The notes beneath the pieces were generated by a model, which was not told the DNA's origin, did not search any database, and saw only the letters and a program-made list of their open reading frames with translations. This document shows positions 52,659 to 61,689 of a stretch of DNA of 64,000 nucleotides, one piece after another (within the stretch, counting starts at the first letter, position 1; every line of letters starts with the position of its first letter). The position numbers and the translations under genes are program-made. Source of the DNA: Moraxella catarrhalis (GTDB lineage Bacteria > Pseudomonadota > Gammaproteobacteria > Pseudomonadales > Moraxellaceae); the NCBI RefSeq assembly GCF_001656295.1, contig NZ_LXHE01000017.1:62001-126000 (forward strand), given 5' to 3'.

Positions 52659-54053
52659 TTATTGTTGAGTGTGATTGGGTAAAACATACACTGTGGTCAA
52701 ATTATCCTTTGTGATATATTTTTTGCCAACAGCTTGAATGTCTGATTTACTGATTTTATCAAGTGCTTGCGGCAGGGTGTGTAGCGTCTCTAGCGGCAAT
52801 CCAAGCGTAGATAATAATCCTAAGCTGATGGCTTGATTGGTGATACTGTCATTGGCAAAGACCAAGGACGACAACAAGCCTGCACGGCTGCGAGACAGCT
52901 CATCATCAGTGATTTGACCTTCGGTGATGGCGTTTAGCTCTGCCAAAATGGCGGCTTCGGCATCTTGCAGACTCACCCCATCACGCGGCGTTGCGATGAT
53001 GGTAAACGATCCATCGCCTTTTGAGAGCATGTCGTAATGGATAGAGACGCTGCTGAGCACTTGCAGGTTGCGAATCAGTTGACGCTCAAACCGTGCCGAT
53101 AAGCCGCCATCAGCAAGATCACTTAATAGTGATAGCGCATGGGCTTCACTGGTGGATTGGCTGTTTTGGCTGCCAAGCGTTGGCACATTAAAGCCCATGA
53201 TCAGGCTTGGCACTTGCACATTTTGATGGCTTTTGGCTTGGGTGTAGCCTCGGTGGCTAGGCTGATTTAAATTGGCTCGCTTGGGCAATGAAGATGGCGT
53301 CAGATCCTTAAAATATTTTTCGATCCAAGGCATGGCAACATCAGGGGTGATGTCTCCGACAAGTACAAGCGTGGCATTATTTGGGCGATACCATTTACCA
53401 TACCAATTTTGTAAATCTTGCAAATCAATCCCTTCGATATCTGCCATACTGCCAATGACTGGGCGACCCATTGGTGAATGAGGCATGGCGATCGCTAAAA
53501 ATTCTTCATAGGCTTTGGCGATTGGGTTATCATCAGTGCGCAGACGGCGCTCTTCTTTGATGACTTGTTTTTCGGTGGCGACTTTATCGGCGGTCAAGAT
53601 CAGATGATTCATGCGATTGGCTTCAATCTGCAGTGCCAGTGGAAATTGATTGGCAGGCAAACTTTCATAATACGCGGTGAATTCATCACTGGTGAATGCG
53701 TTGGTCTGACCACCAAAATGACTGATCAGCCTTTGATAATCATCATGGCTAATCCCTTTGGCATCTTTAAACATCATATGCTCAAGAAAATGCGAAATGC
53801 CGCCTTTGCCCACAGGCTCATCACTTGAACCCACATCATACCAAATTTGCGTCATTACGATCGGCGCGCGACTGTCTTGCTTGATGATGACTTTAAGCCC
53901 ATTATCTAAGGTATGGGTATAAATATCGTGATGTTTTGCTTGGGTGCTTGTGGGTTTTGTGGTTGAGGCAGCGTCTTGGGTGGGGGTAAGACTTTGACAG
54001 GCAGATAAGCCGATTGCCGCACTGATCGCAAAAGCCAATGGAATAAGTTTCAT
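52659..54053 (-). CDS. M16-family zinc peptidase (catalytic subunit), lipoprotein
   Basis: A 464-residue zinc peptidase of the pitrilysin/insulinase family. A signal peptide ends in a lipobox (IGLSAC, Cys19), so it is probably membrane-anchored. The catalytic motif is H88-F-L-E91-H92, with the third ligand glutamate in VIKEERRL (about 168). The usual R/Y pair of the second domain is not clear (SARFERQLIRNL). This complements the downstream non-catalytic homologue, which has R/Y but no zinc site, so the two probably form a heterodimer. AAGGAC precedes the ATG. The operon begins with a 36-codon lipoprotein gene 19 bases upstream. Confidence 0.9.
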   Translation of the reverse strand: MKLIPLAFAISAAIGLSACQSLTPTQDAASTTKPTSTQAKHHDIYTHTLDNGLKVIIKQDSRAPIVMTQIWYDVGSSDEPVGKGGISHFLEHMMFKDAKGISHDDYQRLISHFGGQTNAFTSDEFTAYYESLPANQFPLALQIEANRMNHLILTADKVATEKQVIKEERRLRTDDNPIAKAYEEFLAIAMPHSPMGRPVIGSMADIEGIDLQDLQNWYGKWYRPNNATLVLVGDITPDVAMPWIEKYFKDLTPSSLPKRANLNQPSHRGYTQAKSHQNVQVPSLIMGFNVPTLGSQNSQSTSEAHALSLLSDLADGGLSARFERQLIRNLQVLSSVSIHYDMLSKGDGSFTIIATPRDGVSLQDAEAAILAELNAITEGQITDDELSRSRAGLLSSLVFANDSITNQAISLGLLSTLGLPLETLHTLPQALDKISKSDIQAVGKKYITKDNLTTVYVLPNHTQQ

Positions 54054-54072
54054 GGGTTGTCCTTACTGTGTT

Positions 54073-54183
54073 TTATAATGTGGTTGTGCCGCCAATCATG
54101 ACTGATGCCGTCGGCGAAACACTGGTGCAGCCGACGACTACCAAGGCAAATATCATAAGTAAGCCGCTTTTTAATATATTCAT
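54073..54183 (-). CDS. Small (36-residue) lipoprotein, first gene of the M16 peptidase operon
   Basis: A gene too short for routine calling. MNILKSGLLMIFALVVVGC forms a full lipoprotein signal (basic N end, hydrophobic core, lipobox VVGC with Cys19), leaving an 18-residue mature peptide rich in Ser, Thr, Val and Gly. GGAG lies 7 bases before the ATG. It sits 19 bases upstream of the catalytic M16 peptidase, same strand, and directly after a promoter with a Fur-like box. It may be an entericidin-like small lipoprotein, a substrate or a partner of the peptidases; the sequence alone does not say. No homologue is recalled. Confidence 0.7.
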   Translation of the reverse strand: MNILKSGLLMIFALVVVGCTSVSPTASVMIGGTTTL

Positions 54184-54225
54184 AAATTACTCCAGCCAAA
54201 ATAATTAGTAAAATAATCTGACCAT

Positions 54226-54244
54226 TATAATGATAATCATCAGC
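54226..54244 (-). promoter_or_regulatory. Fur-like operator over the -10 of the M16 peptidase operon
   Basis: TATAATGATAATCATCAGC (plus-strand view) matches 16 of 19 positions of the E. coli Fur consensus GATAATGATAATCATTATC. Read on the minus strand, a TATAAT hexamer overlaps it about 40 bases before the small lipoprotein ATG, so repressor binding would block the promoter. A zinc regulator (Zur) site is the main alternative since the operon encodes a zinc peptidase. Confidence 0.7.
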
Positions 54245-54341
54245 AAAAACACATCTTCCAAGCCAAATGTTGCAGATTAGATACATTGAGTAATAAATGC
54301 TTATCAAATGAAAATTTTGCCAAACAAAAACCGATTAATCT

Positions 54342-54385
54342 CTGTCATGAATCTGTCATGAACCAGTCACTAATCTGTCATGCTT
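54342..54385 (+). promoter_or_regulatory. Pho box array (four 11-bp repeats) upstream of phoX
   Basis: Four consecutive 11-base units, CTGTCATGAAT, CTGTCATGAAC, CAGTCACTAAT and CTGTCATGCTT, match the PhoB-binding direct repeat (CTGTCAT plus 4 bases). A candidate -10 (TAAGAT, 54392-54397) follows 6 bases later, as in PhoB-activated promoters where the box replaces the -35. The phoX ATG is 61 bases downstream of the array. Confidence 0.9.
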
Positions 54386-54446
54386 ACTTGCTAAGATAGC
54401 GGCATTCACCAAGCCCGCTTACTATGGCAAGCCTAAGGAAATACAG

Positions 54447-56645
54447 ATGAATAACCCACACGATTTTATCGAAGACTCAAACCCAACCAGCAACCCAAAC
54501 TTTGCTGATATCCTAAATCAAACCGTGTCACGCCGCACCATTTTAAAAGGTGGCGCAGGCTTGACAGCTGCTGCCATGTTTGGCTCATTGCCTTTGATGG
54601 CGAGTGCAAATTCCACCACCGCACCAACCAAAACAAATTTGGCACGCCCAACAAAACTTCAATTCAAAGCCGTACCACATTATACAGGCAATGACATGAA
54701 AGTTGCCGAAGGCTACACGGCGCGTGCATTTTTGCATTTGGGTGAGCCGCTGATCGATGGCATCGAAGCGTTCCGTGACAACCGCGAACATTCGGGCGAA
54801 TCATTTTTGTATCGCATGGGCGATAACCACGACGGTATGCATTTTTATGGCATGACCAACGGCAAATTTGATCCTAATCAATCAAATCGTGCTTTGTTGG
54901 CAATCAACCATGAATATACCAACGAAAATCTACACCCAATGGGTTTCTTTACACAGGAAGATAACAATGCCGCGCCGATTTATCGAAAAAAACGCCTTGC
55001 TATGGATGTGCGTCGCGATGCTAACGCTCATGGCGTGGCTGTGGTTGAGCTAAGAAAGACAGGCGATCGCTATGAAATGGTCAAAAACTCACCATTTAAT
55101 AAGCGTTTTTCAAGCGCAACGACAGTAGATTTTGCAGGTGCAGCAGCAGGTAGTAAAATGCTTATCACCAAATTTGATAAATCAGGCAAAAGCACTTGGG
55201 GCATCAATAACCAATGTGGTTCAGGCATGTCACCATGGGGCACTTATCTAACTACCGAAGAAAACTTTTTAAATGTCTTTGCACGCGGTGAAGACAAAGC
55301 CAAAATCGGCACCCAAGCAGATATCGCACTGGCTCGCTATGGCTTAAAAGAAAACAGCACAGGCGGCGGCTATTTGTGGCACACCGCTGACGATAAAGAA
55401 GGCATTGTGACTGATGAATTCAGCCGCTGGGAAGCCACTGCCAAAGCCAATGACGCAAGCGCTGATTATCGTAACGGGTTTAATGGCTTTGGATACATCG
55501 TTGAAATTGATCCATTTTATCCAAAAGCTCGCGCAGTAAAGCGCACAAGCTTGGGGCGCTTTGCTCATGAAAACTGTGCCTTTGTACCGCCTGTTGCTGG
55601 CAAGCCTGTGGTCTTTTATATGGGTGATGACGCGCGCGGTGAGTACATTTATAAATTTGTCTCTAAAGCCAAATGGTCACCAAATGATGTGGGTAAAGGC
55701 TTAAAAGCAGGCGATAAATACATGAACGATGGCACGCTGTATGTTGCTGTGTTTAATGCAGATGGTACAGGCGAATGGCGTGAGCTGTCTTATGGTAAAG
55801 TCAATCATAAAGATTATCAGTTCAAAGACCAAGCCGATGTGGTCATCAATGCTCGCTTGGCAGCCGACAGCGTAGGCGCAACCAAGATGGACCGTCCTGA
55901 GTGGATCTCGGTCAGTCCGATCACAGGCGAAGTTTATGTGACTTTGACCAACAACTCAAAGCGTACAGTTGAAGCTACCGATGCCGCCAACCCAAGAAGC
56001 TATAACAACAAAGGCAACCAACATGGTCATATCGTCCGCTGGTGTGAGCGCGGTGAGCATACCGCAACAGCGTTTGATTGGGATGTGTATTTATTTGCTG
56101 CGCCAAATGATTTGACCGAGCAAAACTTATCCAACCTATCTGCTGAAAATGACTTGTCTTCTCCAGATGGCTTGTACTTTGACCCGCGTGGTGTCTTGTG
56201 GATTCAAACGGATGACAGCGCTTATACCAAGACCACCAACTGTATGCTACTTGCAGCGCTGCCTAGCCATGTGGGCGATGGTAAAATCATGACCACAACC
56301 ACAGGACACAATACGCCCGTGGGTGCGATGGCGACCAATGATACCCTAAAAAGATTCTTTGTGGGTCCAAAAGGCTGTGAGGTTACAGGTATCACCATGA
56401 CACCTGACTTTAAAACCTTATTCATCAATATCCAGCATCCTGGCGAAGACAGCCCTGATGTGACTTGGGGTGCGGTTCCAGGCGGACGCGTACCACGCTC
56501 AGCGACAGTCATGATTACCAAAAATGATGGCGGCGTGATCTTAGGCGAATCATTACAAAAGAATCATTACAAAACATGGCTTAATATCAGCTTAATACCA
56601 CCGATCCCCAAGCATGTTATGACAGGCTTGGGGATTTTTGTGTAA
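54447..56645 (+). CDS. phoX: PhoX-type alkaline phosphatase (DUF839), 3' end frameshifted by a 14-bp duplication
   Basis: A 732-residue secreted Ca/Fe-dependent phosphatase releasing phosphate from organic phosphomonoesters. It has a twin-arginine signal (SRRTILKGGAGLTAAAMFG, R29-R30) for folded export. Family features include LLAINHEYTNENLHPMG, NNQCGSGMSPWGTYLTTEEN, GRFAHENCAFV, FYMGDDARGEYIYKFVS, DRPEWISVSP, LSSPDGLYFDPRGVLWIQTD and a late FINIQHPGEDSP. A perfect 14-base tandem duplication (56547-56574) shifts the frame after GVILGESLQ. Without it the protein would end NMA then TAA at 56584. As read, 21 extra codons cross the terminator hairpin. Phosphate regulation is indicated by the Pho box array. 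Confidence 0.93.
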   Translation: MNNPHDFIEDSNPTSNPNFADILNQTVSRRTILKGGAGLTAAAMFGSLPLMASANSTTAPTKTNLARPTKLQFKAVPHYTGNDMKVAEGYTARAFLHLGEPLIDGIEAFRDNREHSGESFLYRMGDNHDGMHFYGMTNGKFDPNQSNRALLAINHEYTNENLHPMGFFTQEDNNAAPIYRKKRLAMDVRRDANAHGVAVVELRKTGDRYEMVKNSPFNKRFSSATTVDFAGAAAGSKMLITKFDKSGKSTWGINNQCGSGMSPWGTYLTTEENFLNVFARGEDKAKIGTQADIALARYGLKENSTGGGYLWHTADDKEGIVTDEFSRWEATAKANDASADYRNGFNGFGYIVEIDPFYPKARAVKRTSLGRFAHENCAFVPPVAGKPVVFYMGDDARGEYIYKFVSKAKWSPNDVGKGLKAGDKYMNDGTLYVAVFNADGTGEWRELSYGKVNHKDYQFKDQADVVINARLAADSVGATKMDRPEWISVSPITGEVYVTLTNNSKRTVEATDAANPRSYNNKGNQHGHIVRWCERGEHTATAFDWDVYLFAAPNDLTEQNLSNLSAENDLSSPDGLYFDPRGVLWIQTDDSAYTKTTNCMLLAALPSHVGDGKIMTTTTGHNTPVGAMATNDTLKRFFVGPKGCEVTGITMTPDFKTLFINIQHPGEDSPDVTWGAVPGGRVPRSATVMITKNDGGVILGESLQKNHYKTWLNISLIPPIPKHVMTGLGIFV
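56547..56574 (+). repeat. 14-bp perfect tandem duplication in the 3' end of phoX
   Basis: GAATCATTACAAAA occurs twice back to back (56547-56560 and 56561-56574). Fourteen is not a multiple of three, so the second copy changes the reading frame. It looks like a recent slippage or duplication event. Confidence 0.93.
56604..56639 (+). terminator. phoX terminator, located inside the frameshifted reading frame
   Basis: ATCCCCAAGC pairs with GCTTGGGGAT, with an inner TGT/ACA pairing, followed by five Ts. It begins 20 bases after the inferred ancestral stop codon (56582-56584), the normal place for a terminator, but upstream of the current stop at 56643-56645. Confidence 0.9.
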
Positions 56646-56664
56646 TGAATTTTGGGCGAATTTG

Positions 56665-56673
56665 TGTTACAAT
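56665..56673 (+). promoter_or_regulatory. Extended -10 element upstream of ftsY
   Basis: TGTTACAAT, a TGn-extended -10 with one mismatch to TATAAT, 40 bases before the ftsY ATG and just after the phoX stop codon. Confidence 0.45.
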
Positions 56674-56712
56674 CACAATCAATGACCAAATCATAAAATC
56701 GTAAGGCAGGAT

Positions 56713-57654
56713 ATGAGCGAAAACGAAAAAGGCGGCTGGTTTTCCCGCATGAAAGCTGGACTATCAAAGTCAAGCAAAAACTTATCAGAAGGGCTGGTTA
56801 GTGTCTTAGTTGGTGGCAAAGAGATTGATGATGAGCTGCTTGAAGAAGTTGAAGATCAGCTACTGGTTGCTGATATTGGTGTCAATGCCACCAATCGTAT
56901 TATCAAAAATCTCACCGAGCAGACTGCGCGTGGTGATTTGATTTACTCGCATGCTTTGTATAAAGCACTCAAAACCGAGCTGACCGACATTTTGACGCCA
57001 AAAGTTGCACCTTTGATTATTGATACCACCAAAAAACCCTTCGTCATCTTGATGGTGGGCGTTAATGGCGTTGGTAAGACCACCACGATCGGCAAGCTTG
57101 CTAAGCGCCTACAAGCCGAAGGCAAATCAGTGATGCTTGCTGCTGGTGACACCTTTCGGGCAGCGGCGACCGAGCAGCTTCAAATCTGGGGCGAGCGAAA
57201 TGGCATCCCTGTCGTCGCTCAAGGACATGGCTCAGACAGTGCTTCGGTAATTTTTGATGCCATGCAGTCTGCCAAGGCAAAGGGTATTGATGTGCTCATC
57301 GCTGATACAGCAGGGCGCCTACAAAATAAAACCTATCTCATGAATGAGCTTGAAAAAGTCGTCCGCGTGATGAAAAAGGGCGACGAGACAGCCCCCCATG
57401 AGACAATGATCGTGCTAGATGCAGGCACAGGTCAAAACGCCATTAATCAAGTGCAGGTATTTTCAGAAGCAGTGAATTTAACTGGCATCAGTGTTACAAA
57501 GCTTGATGGGACAGCCAAAGGTGGCGTGGTATTTAATATCGCCCAAAATACGGATATTCCCATCCGTTTTATCGGCGTTGGAGAGGGTATTGACGACCTA
57601 CAGCCATTTAAGCCAAAAGATTTTGTTGATGCACTTTTGGAAAAAGAAGAATGA
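56713..57654 (+). CDS. ftsY: Signal recognition particle receptor FtsY
   Basis: SRP GTPase receptor for cotranslational membrane targeting. The 313-residue protein has a short N-terminal amphipathic start (GGWFSRMKAGLSKSSKNL), the four-helix N domain, then the G domain with VGVNGVGKTTTIGKLAKRL (116 on), DTFRAAATEQLQ, LIADTAGRLQNK, TKLDGTAKGGVVFNIA and the C-terminal IGVGEGIDDLQPF. The long acidic A domain of E. coli FtsY is absent, a common variation. The end overlaps ogt by 4 bases. Confidence 0.96.
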   Translation: MSENEKGGWFSRMKAGLSKSSKNLSEGLVSVLVGGKEIDDELLEEVEDQLLVADIGVNATNRIIKNLTEQTARGDLIYSHALYKALKTELTDILTPKVAPLIIDTTKKPFVILMVGVNGVGKTTTIGKLAKRLQAEGKSVMLAAGDTFRAAATEQLQIWGERNGIPVVAQGHGSDSASVIFDAMQSAKAKGIDVLIADTAGRLQNKTYLMNELEKVVRVMKKGDETAPHETMIVLDAGTGQNAINQVQVFSEAVNLTGISVTKLDGTAKGGVVFNIAQNTDIPIRFIGVGEGIDDLQPFKPKDFVDALLEKEE

Positions 57655-58202
57655 CGAGCGAGGCGGTCAGCACCAACTATCATCCGCCAAGTTTTTTACC
57701 TGATTTGCCAACCATGCGCTTGACTGCTAGTAACGGCAAGCTTGTTTTGCTTGATTGGCAAGATATCAAAACCCAAAAACTGCTCAATCAAGCCAATCAG
57801 CATGCGGTATTTATGAAACCGTCTCAATTAGATATAAATCAGCCCAATCAGGCGATTCTTTTACAGATCATTGAGCAGCTTAATGAGTACTTTGATGGTA
57901 CTCGCAGGCACTTTAGCATACCGCTTGATATTTCTTATGGTACCCAGTTTCAGCAGCAGGTTTGGGCGGCACTGTTGACGATTGATTATGGTCAGACCAT
58001 CAGCTATGCCGAGCTTGCCGCACGCATTGGCAATCCCAAAGCCTATCGTGCCTGCGCCAACGCCAATGGCAAAAATCCCTTGAGTTTACTCATTCCATGC
58101 CACCGAGTGGTCGCCTCTGATGGTAGTTTGGGCGGCTACACTGGCGGCATCGCTATTAAAAAAGCACTGTTGGATCTTGAGAGGGCGCATCGCTTGCGCT
58201 AA
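57651..58202 (+). CDS. ogt: Methylated-DNA-[protein]-cysteine S-methyltransferase
   Basis: Suicidal repair of O6-methylguanine. The 183-residue protein has the helix-turn-helix region ISYAELAARIGNPKAYRACANA, the asparagine hinge, and the active-site IPCHRVV with Cys150, so it is the active enzyme and not a cysteine-lacking ATL protein. The C-terminal GGYTGGIAIKKALLDLE is typical. No Ada-type N-terminal domain is present. Translation is coupled to ftsY through an ATGA overlap. The name ogt is by family; it could equally be termed an MGMT. Confidence 0.9.
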   Translation: MTSEAVSTNYHPPSFLPDLPTMRLTASNGKLVLLDWQDIKTQKLLNQANQHAVFMKPSQLDINQPNQAILLQIIEQLNEYFDGTRRHFSIPLDISYGTQFQQQVWAALLTIDYGQTISYAELAARIGNPKAYRACANANGKNPLSLLIPCHRVVASDGSLGGYTGGIAIKKALLDLERAHRLR

Positions 58203-58311
58203 CTTGGTTGCATTTGTGTATATAAGCCAAAATAAAAACACCCACTGATTTTGATTATTTATGCTATAATTAGATGATTTCATTTCACATTTGATGGTTG
58301 AGGGGGTGTTT

Positions 58312-59337
58312 ATGCCTTATGCGCTGCTGCGTCCGTTATTATTTAGTATGGATCCTGAGCAAGCACACGAAAAGACGCTTGAGATGCTTGAATCCGCCAA
58401 TAAAGCGCATCTTTTGGGTTTTGTGTATGCCAAGCAGGCGCTGTCTACCGAGTGCATGGGCATCTCTTTATTAAATCCTGTGGGTCTGGCGGCAGGCTTG
58501 GATAAAAATGGCGAATACATCGATGCCTTAAGCGAGCTAGGATTTGGGTTTTTAGAAATTGGCACCGTTACCCCAAGACCTCAATCAGGCAATGAAAAAC
58601 CTCGTTTATTCCGCATCAAAGAAGCGCATGGCATCATCAATCGAATGGGATTTAACAATCATGGCGTAGACGCGATGATTGATAATATTGAACGGACAAA
58701 GTATCAAGGCGTGCTTGGAATTAATATCGGCAAAAATGCCACCACCCCTGTTGAAAATGCGCTTGATGATTATATTTATTGTCTTGAGCGTGTGTATCCA
58801 TACGCGAGTTATATCACCATTAATATCTCAAGCCCGAATACCAAAAATTTGCGAGACTTACAAAGCGGTGATGCGCTATCACAGCTGCTTGATGGCATCA
58901 AAAACTGCCAACTTCGCTTAGCTAACGACTATGGATTTTATGTCCCTTTGGCGTTGAAGATTGCGCCTGATTTGGATTTAAGCCAAATTGATGAAATCTC
59001 TCGCACTGTCCTTGATTTTGAGATCGATGGTTTGATTGCAACAAATACCACCTTATCACGTACAGGCGTTGAGGGCTTTCGTCATGGAGAAGAAGCAGGT
59101 GGATTATCTGGTCGTCCTGTAAACCATCAAAGTACACTAATATTGTCTCAATTTGCAGATCGTATCGCTGATAAAGTGGATTTGATTGGCGTGGGTGGTA
59201 TCGAGACAGGCGAGCTTGCTGTCAAAAAAATTCATGCAGGCGCCAAAGCGGTTCAGTTATACTCTGGGCTTATTTATAAAGGTCCCGGACTGGTTACAGA
59301 CTGTGTGCAGGCGCTCTCAGGCGATCGCTACGGATAA
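58312..59337 (+). CDS. pyrD: Dihydroorotate dehydrogenase (quinone), class 2
   Basis: Membrane-associated FMN enzyme of pyrimidine synthesis, oxidising dihydroorotate and passing electrons to quinone. The 341-residue protein has the N-terminal membrane helices ([20 protein letters not shown]), [54 protein letters not shown], the catalytic-loop [23 protein letters not shown] and [10 protein letters not shown]. The start at 58312 has GAGGGGGTG upstream; alternative in-frame starts at 58291 and 58294 lack this. cvpA follows after 4 bases. Confidence 0.95.
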   Translation: MPYALLRPLLFSMDPEQAHEKTLEMLESANKAHLLGFVYAKQALSTECMGISLLNPVGLAAGLDKNGEYIDALSELGFGFLEIGTVTPRPQSGNEKPRLFRIKEAHGIINRMGFNNHGVDAMIDNIERTKYQGVLGINIGKNATTPVENALDDYIYCLERVYPYASYITINISSPNTKNLRDLQSGDALSQLLDGIKNCQLRLANDYGFYVPLALKIAPDLDLSQIDEISRTVLDFEIDGLIATNTTLSRTGVEGFRHGEEAGGLSGRPVNHQSTLILSQFADRIADKVDLIGVGGIETGELAVKKIHAGAKAVQLYSGLIYKGPGLVTDCVQALSGDRYG

Positions 59338-59341
59338 GCCT

Positions 59342-59854
59342 ATGAATTGGATTGATATCATTATCAGCATTGTTGTACTTTTGGGTATTTGGCGTGGTTT
59401 TACTGCTGGTATCATAAAAAGTATGGCAATGCTTTTGTCGTGGTTCATCGCCTTGGTTGTCGCATCAAAGACGGCAAACAGCTTTTCTCATATTTTTGCC
59501 CCATTTGTCGATAATTCGGTTCTGCAAGTTGCCATGGCTTTTATTGCCATCATGCTGATCACTGTTTTGCTTGTCGGCACAGCTGCCAACATATTGGCGC
59601 GCTCATTTAAGGCGCTAAAGCTGGGATTTTTGGATCGTATTGGTGGGGGTATGTTTGGTGCTGCTACCGGCGTGCTGAAGGTTTTGGTTGTACTAAGTAT
59701 CATTTCTCCTGTATTGGCGCTGATGCCTGTGGCTCAGTCGTCTGTGCTTGTTCCAAGCTTATTACCGTACGCACCAGTGGCAAAAAATTTATTACATAAG
59801 GCATTTGACAGCACTTGGAATCAGCTGGAAAATCCCTATAAAGACCAACAATGA
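59342..59854 (+). CDS. cvpA: CvpA family membrane protein
   Basis: A 170-residue inner-membrane protein with four hydrophobic helices (MNWIDIIISIVVLLGIWRGF at the start). Features are GFTAGIIKSMAMLLSW, KLGFLDRIGGGMFGAATGVL and a polar C terminus. CvpA was named for colicin V production and is commonly paired with purF. The true start is the ATG at 59342; the frame extends upstream into pyrD but that part is not CvpA-like. purF follows after 65 bases. Confidence 0.92.
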   Translation: MNWIDIIISIVVLLGIWRGFTAGIIKSMAMLLSWFIALVVASKTANSFSHIFAPFVDNSVLQVAMAFIAIMLITVLLVGTAANILARSFKALKLGFLDRIGGGMFGAATGVLKVLVVLSIISPVLALMPVAQSSVLVPSLLPYAPVAKNLLHKAFDSTWNQLENPYKDQQ

Positions 59855-59919
59855 TGATATAACTTAACATCAGCTTTCGATAATTATTAATTTATTGTTA
59901 TCAATAATTTGGAGTAAAT

Positions 59920-61449
59920 ATGTGTGGTGTAATCGGCGTCATGGCGCATGAACCCGTCAATCAAATGTTGTATGATGGCTTAACCATGCTACAGCACCGC
60001 GGTCAAGATGCAGCAGGCATTGTCACCCTAAAAGACAATCGCTTCTATCTGCGTAAAGACAATGGCATGGTGCGCGATGTGTTCTTGAATCAGCATATGG
60101 TGCGCTTGGTGGGTAACTGCGGCATTGGTCATGTGCGCTATCCGACAGCTGGCACTTCTAGCACCGCAGAAGCTCAGCCTTTGTATGTTAACTCGCCTTA
60201 TGGCATTACTTTGGCGCATAATGGCAACTTGACCAATGCTGAAAAACTGGCTCGTGAGCTGTACGAAGAAGATCGCCGTCATCTAAACACTCAGTCAGAT
60301 TCTGAAGTATTGCTAAATATTTTTGCGCATGAGCTCCAAAAATTCACCAAGCCTGCTTTGGCGTCTGGCGATATTTTTGAGGCGTTGACTAAGCTGTATA
60401 AACGCTGTGAAGGTGCCTTTGGTGTGGTGGCTTTGATTACGGGTCATGGATTGGTGGCATTTCGCGATCCTAACGGCATTCGCCCATTGATTTATGGACG
60501 CCGATTGACCGAAAAAGGCATAGAGTATATGGTGGCATCAGAGTCAGTGGCTTTGCAGGCATTGGGCTTTGAGGTAGTCAGAGACATTGCACCTGGCGAA
60601 GCGATTTTTATTGATCTAAATCACAGCCTCCATACACATCAGTGCGTGCCAGTCAAAGAAGGGCAATACACGCCTTGTATCTTTGAATACGTGTATTTTG
60701 CGCGTCCTGATTCGATCATTGATAATATTTCCGTTCACAAAGCGCGTATGCGCATGGGCGAAAAATTGGCAGATCAAATTTTGCGCGAGTGGGGTGAAGA
60801 TCATGGTATTGATGTGGTGATTCCAATTCCTGATACATCAAGAAACTCAGCGCTTGAATTGGCGGTGCGTTTGAATGTCAAGTATCGCGAAGGTTTTAAT
60901 AAAAATCGCTATATCGGCCGCACTTTTATCATGCCAGGTCAGCAGCAGCGCAAAAAAAGCGTACGCCAAAAACTAAACGCCGTACCGCTAGAATTTAAAA
61001 ACAAAAACGTGCTTTTGGTGGATGATTCAATCGTACGCGGCACCACGTGCTATGAGATCATTCAGATGGCGCGCGATGCGGGCGCCAAAAATGTCTTTTT
61101 TGCGTCAGCAGCGCCGCCGGTGATGTATCCGAATGTCTATGGTATTGATATGCCTGTGCGTAGCGAACTGATCTCATCGGGTCGCAGTGTTGAGGAAGTG
61201 CGCGAGATTATCGGTGCAGATCGTTTGATTTTCCAAGACTTAGACGATTTGATTGAATCGGTCAGCGACACCAAGCACAGCCGAGTGGATGGCTTTGATT
61301 GTTCGGTTTTTGATGGCAAATATATCGCAGGTAATATCGATGAAGCCTATTTGACCGACCTTCAAAATAAACGAAATGATGCCGTCAAAGACAAAGGCGT
61401 GACCTTGGTTGATACGCCTGTTGATATGACGGGTGTCTCTGCGGTCTAG
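59920..61449 (+). CDS. purF: Amidophosphoribosyltransferase
   Basis: First committed step of purine synthesis, transferring the amide of glutamine to PRPP. The 509-residue protein has the N-terminal nucleophile Cys2 ([11 protein letters not shown]), the glutaminase motifs [31 protein letters not shown] and SDSEVLL, and the phosphoribosyl site [19 protein letters not shown]. There is no propeptide before Cys2. GGAG lies 8 bases before the ATG. A strong terminator follows, and purD is elsewhere in this window, so the purine genes are scattered. Confidence 0.97.
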   Translation: MCGVIGVMAHEPVNQMLYDGLTMLQHRGQDAAGIVTLKDNRFYLRKDNGMVRDVFLNQHMVRLVGNCGIGHVRYPTAGTSSTAEAQPLYVNSPYGITLAHNGNLTNAEKLARELYEEDRRHLNTQSDSEVLLNIFAHELQKFTKPALASGDIFEALTKLYKRCEGAFGVVALITGHGLVAFRDPNGIRPLIYGRRLTEKGIEYMVASESVALQALGFEVVRDIAPGEAIFIDLNHSLHTHQCVPVKEGQYTPCIFEYVYFARPDSIIDNISVHKARMRMGEKLADQILREWGEDHGIDVVIPIPDTSRNSALELAVRLNVKYREGFNKNRYIGRTFIMPGQQQRKKSVRQKLNAVPLEFKNKNVLLVDDSIVRGTTCYEIIQMARDAGAKNVFFASAAPPVMYPNVYGIDMPVRSELISSGRSVEEVREIIGADRLIFQDLDDLIESVSDTKHSRVDGFDCSVFDGKYIAGNIDEAYLTDLQNKRNDAVKDKGVTLVDTPVDMTGVSAV

Positions 61450-61473
61450 GGATTTTAAAGAGTAAAAAAGAGT

Positions 61474-61510
61474 AAAACAGCGTCAAAATTGATTTGGCGC
61501 TGTTTTTTTT
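61474..61510 (+). terminator. Rho-independent terminator after purF
   Basis: A 14-bp stem (AAAACAGCGTCAAA / TTTGGCGCTGTTTT, one G-T pair) with a 5-base loop, followed by a run of eight Ts, 24 bases past the purF stop. Confidence 0.93.
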
Positions 61511-61689
61511 ATTTGGCAAATGTCATTAAGCAGTTAAACTTATCCGTTATCATTTTATGATTAACCACGAAATTGAATCTACAAAATTGCTAAAATTTTT
61601 GCTCATTTTATGTGATAATGATCGACTTTTTGCCTGATTCTTGCTAAAGTGATTTGGCATATGATTCATAGACATTGTTGGAAATACTT

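Noticed and set aside
54050-54307. An 85-codon minus-strand frame upstream of the M16 peptidase
   Set aside because: It overlaps the 36-residue lipoprotein gene in another frame, spans the Fur-like promoter, and has no ribosome site or family resemblance.
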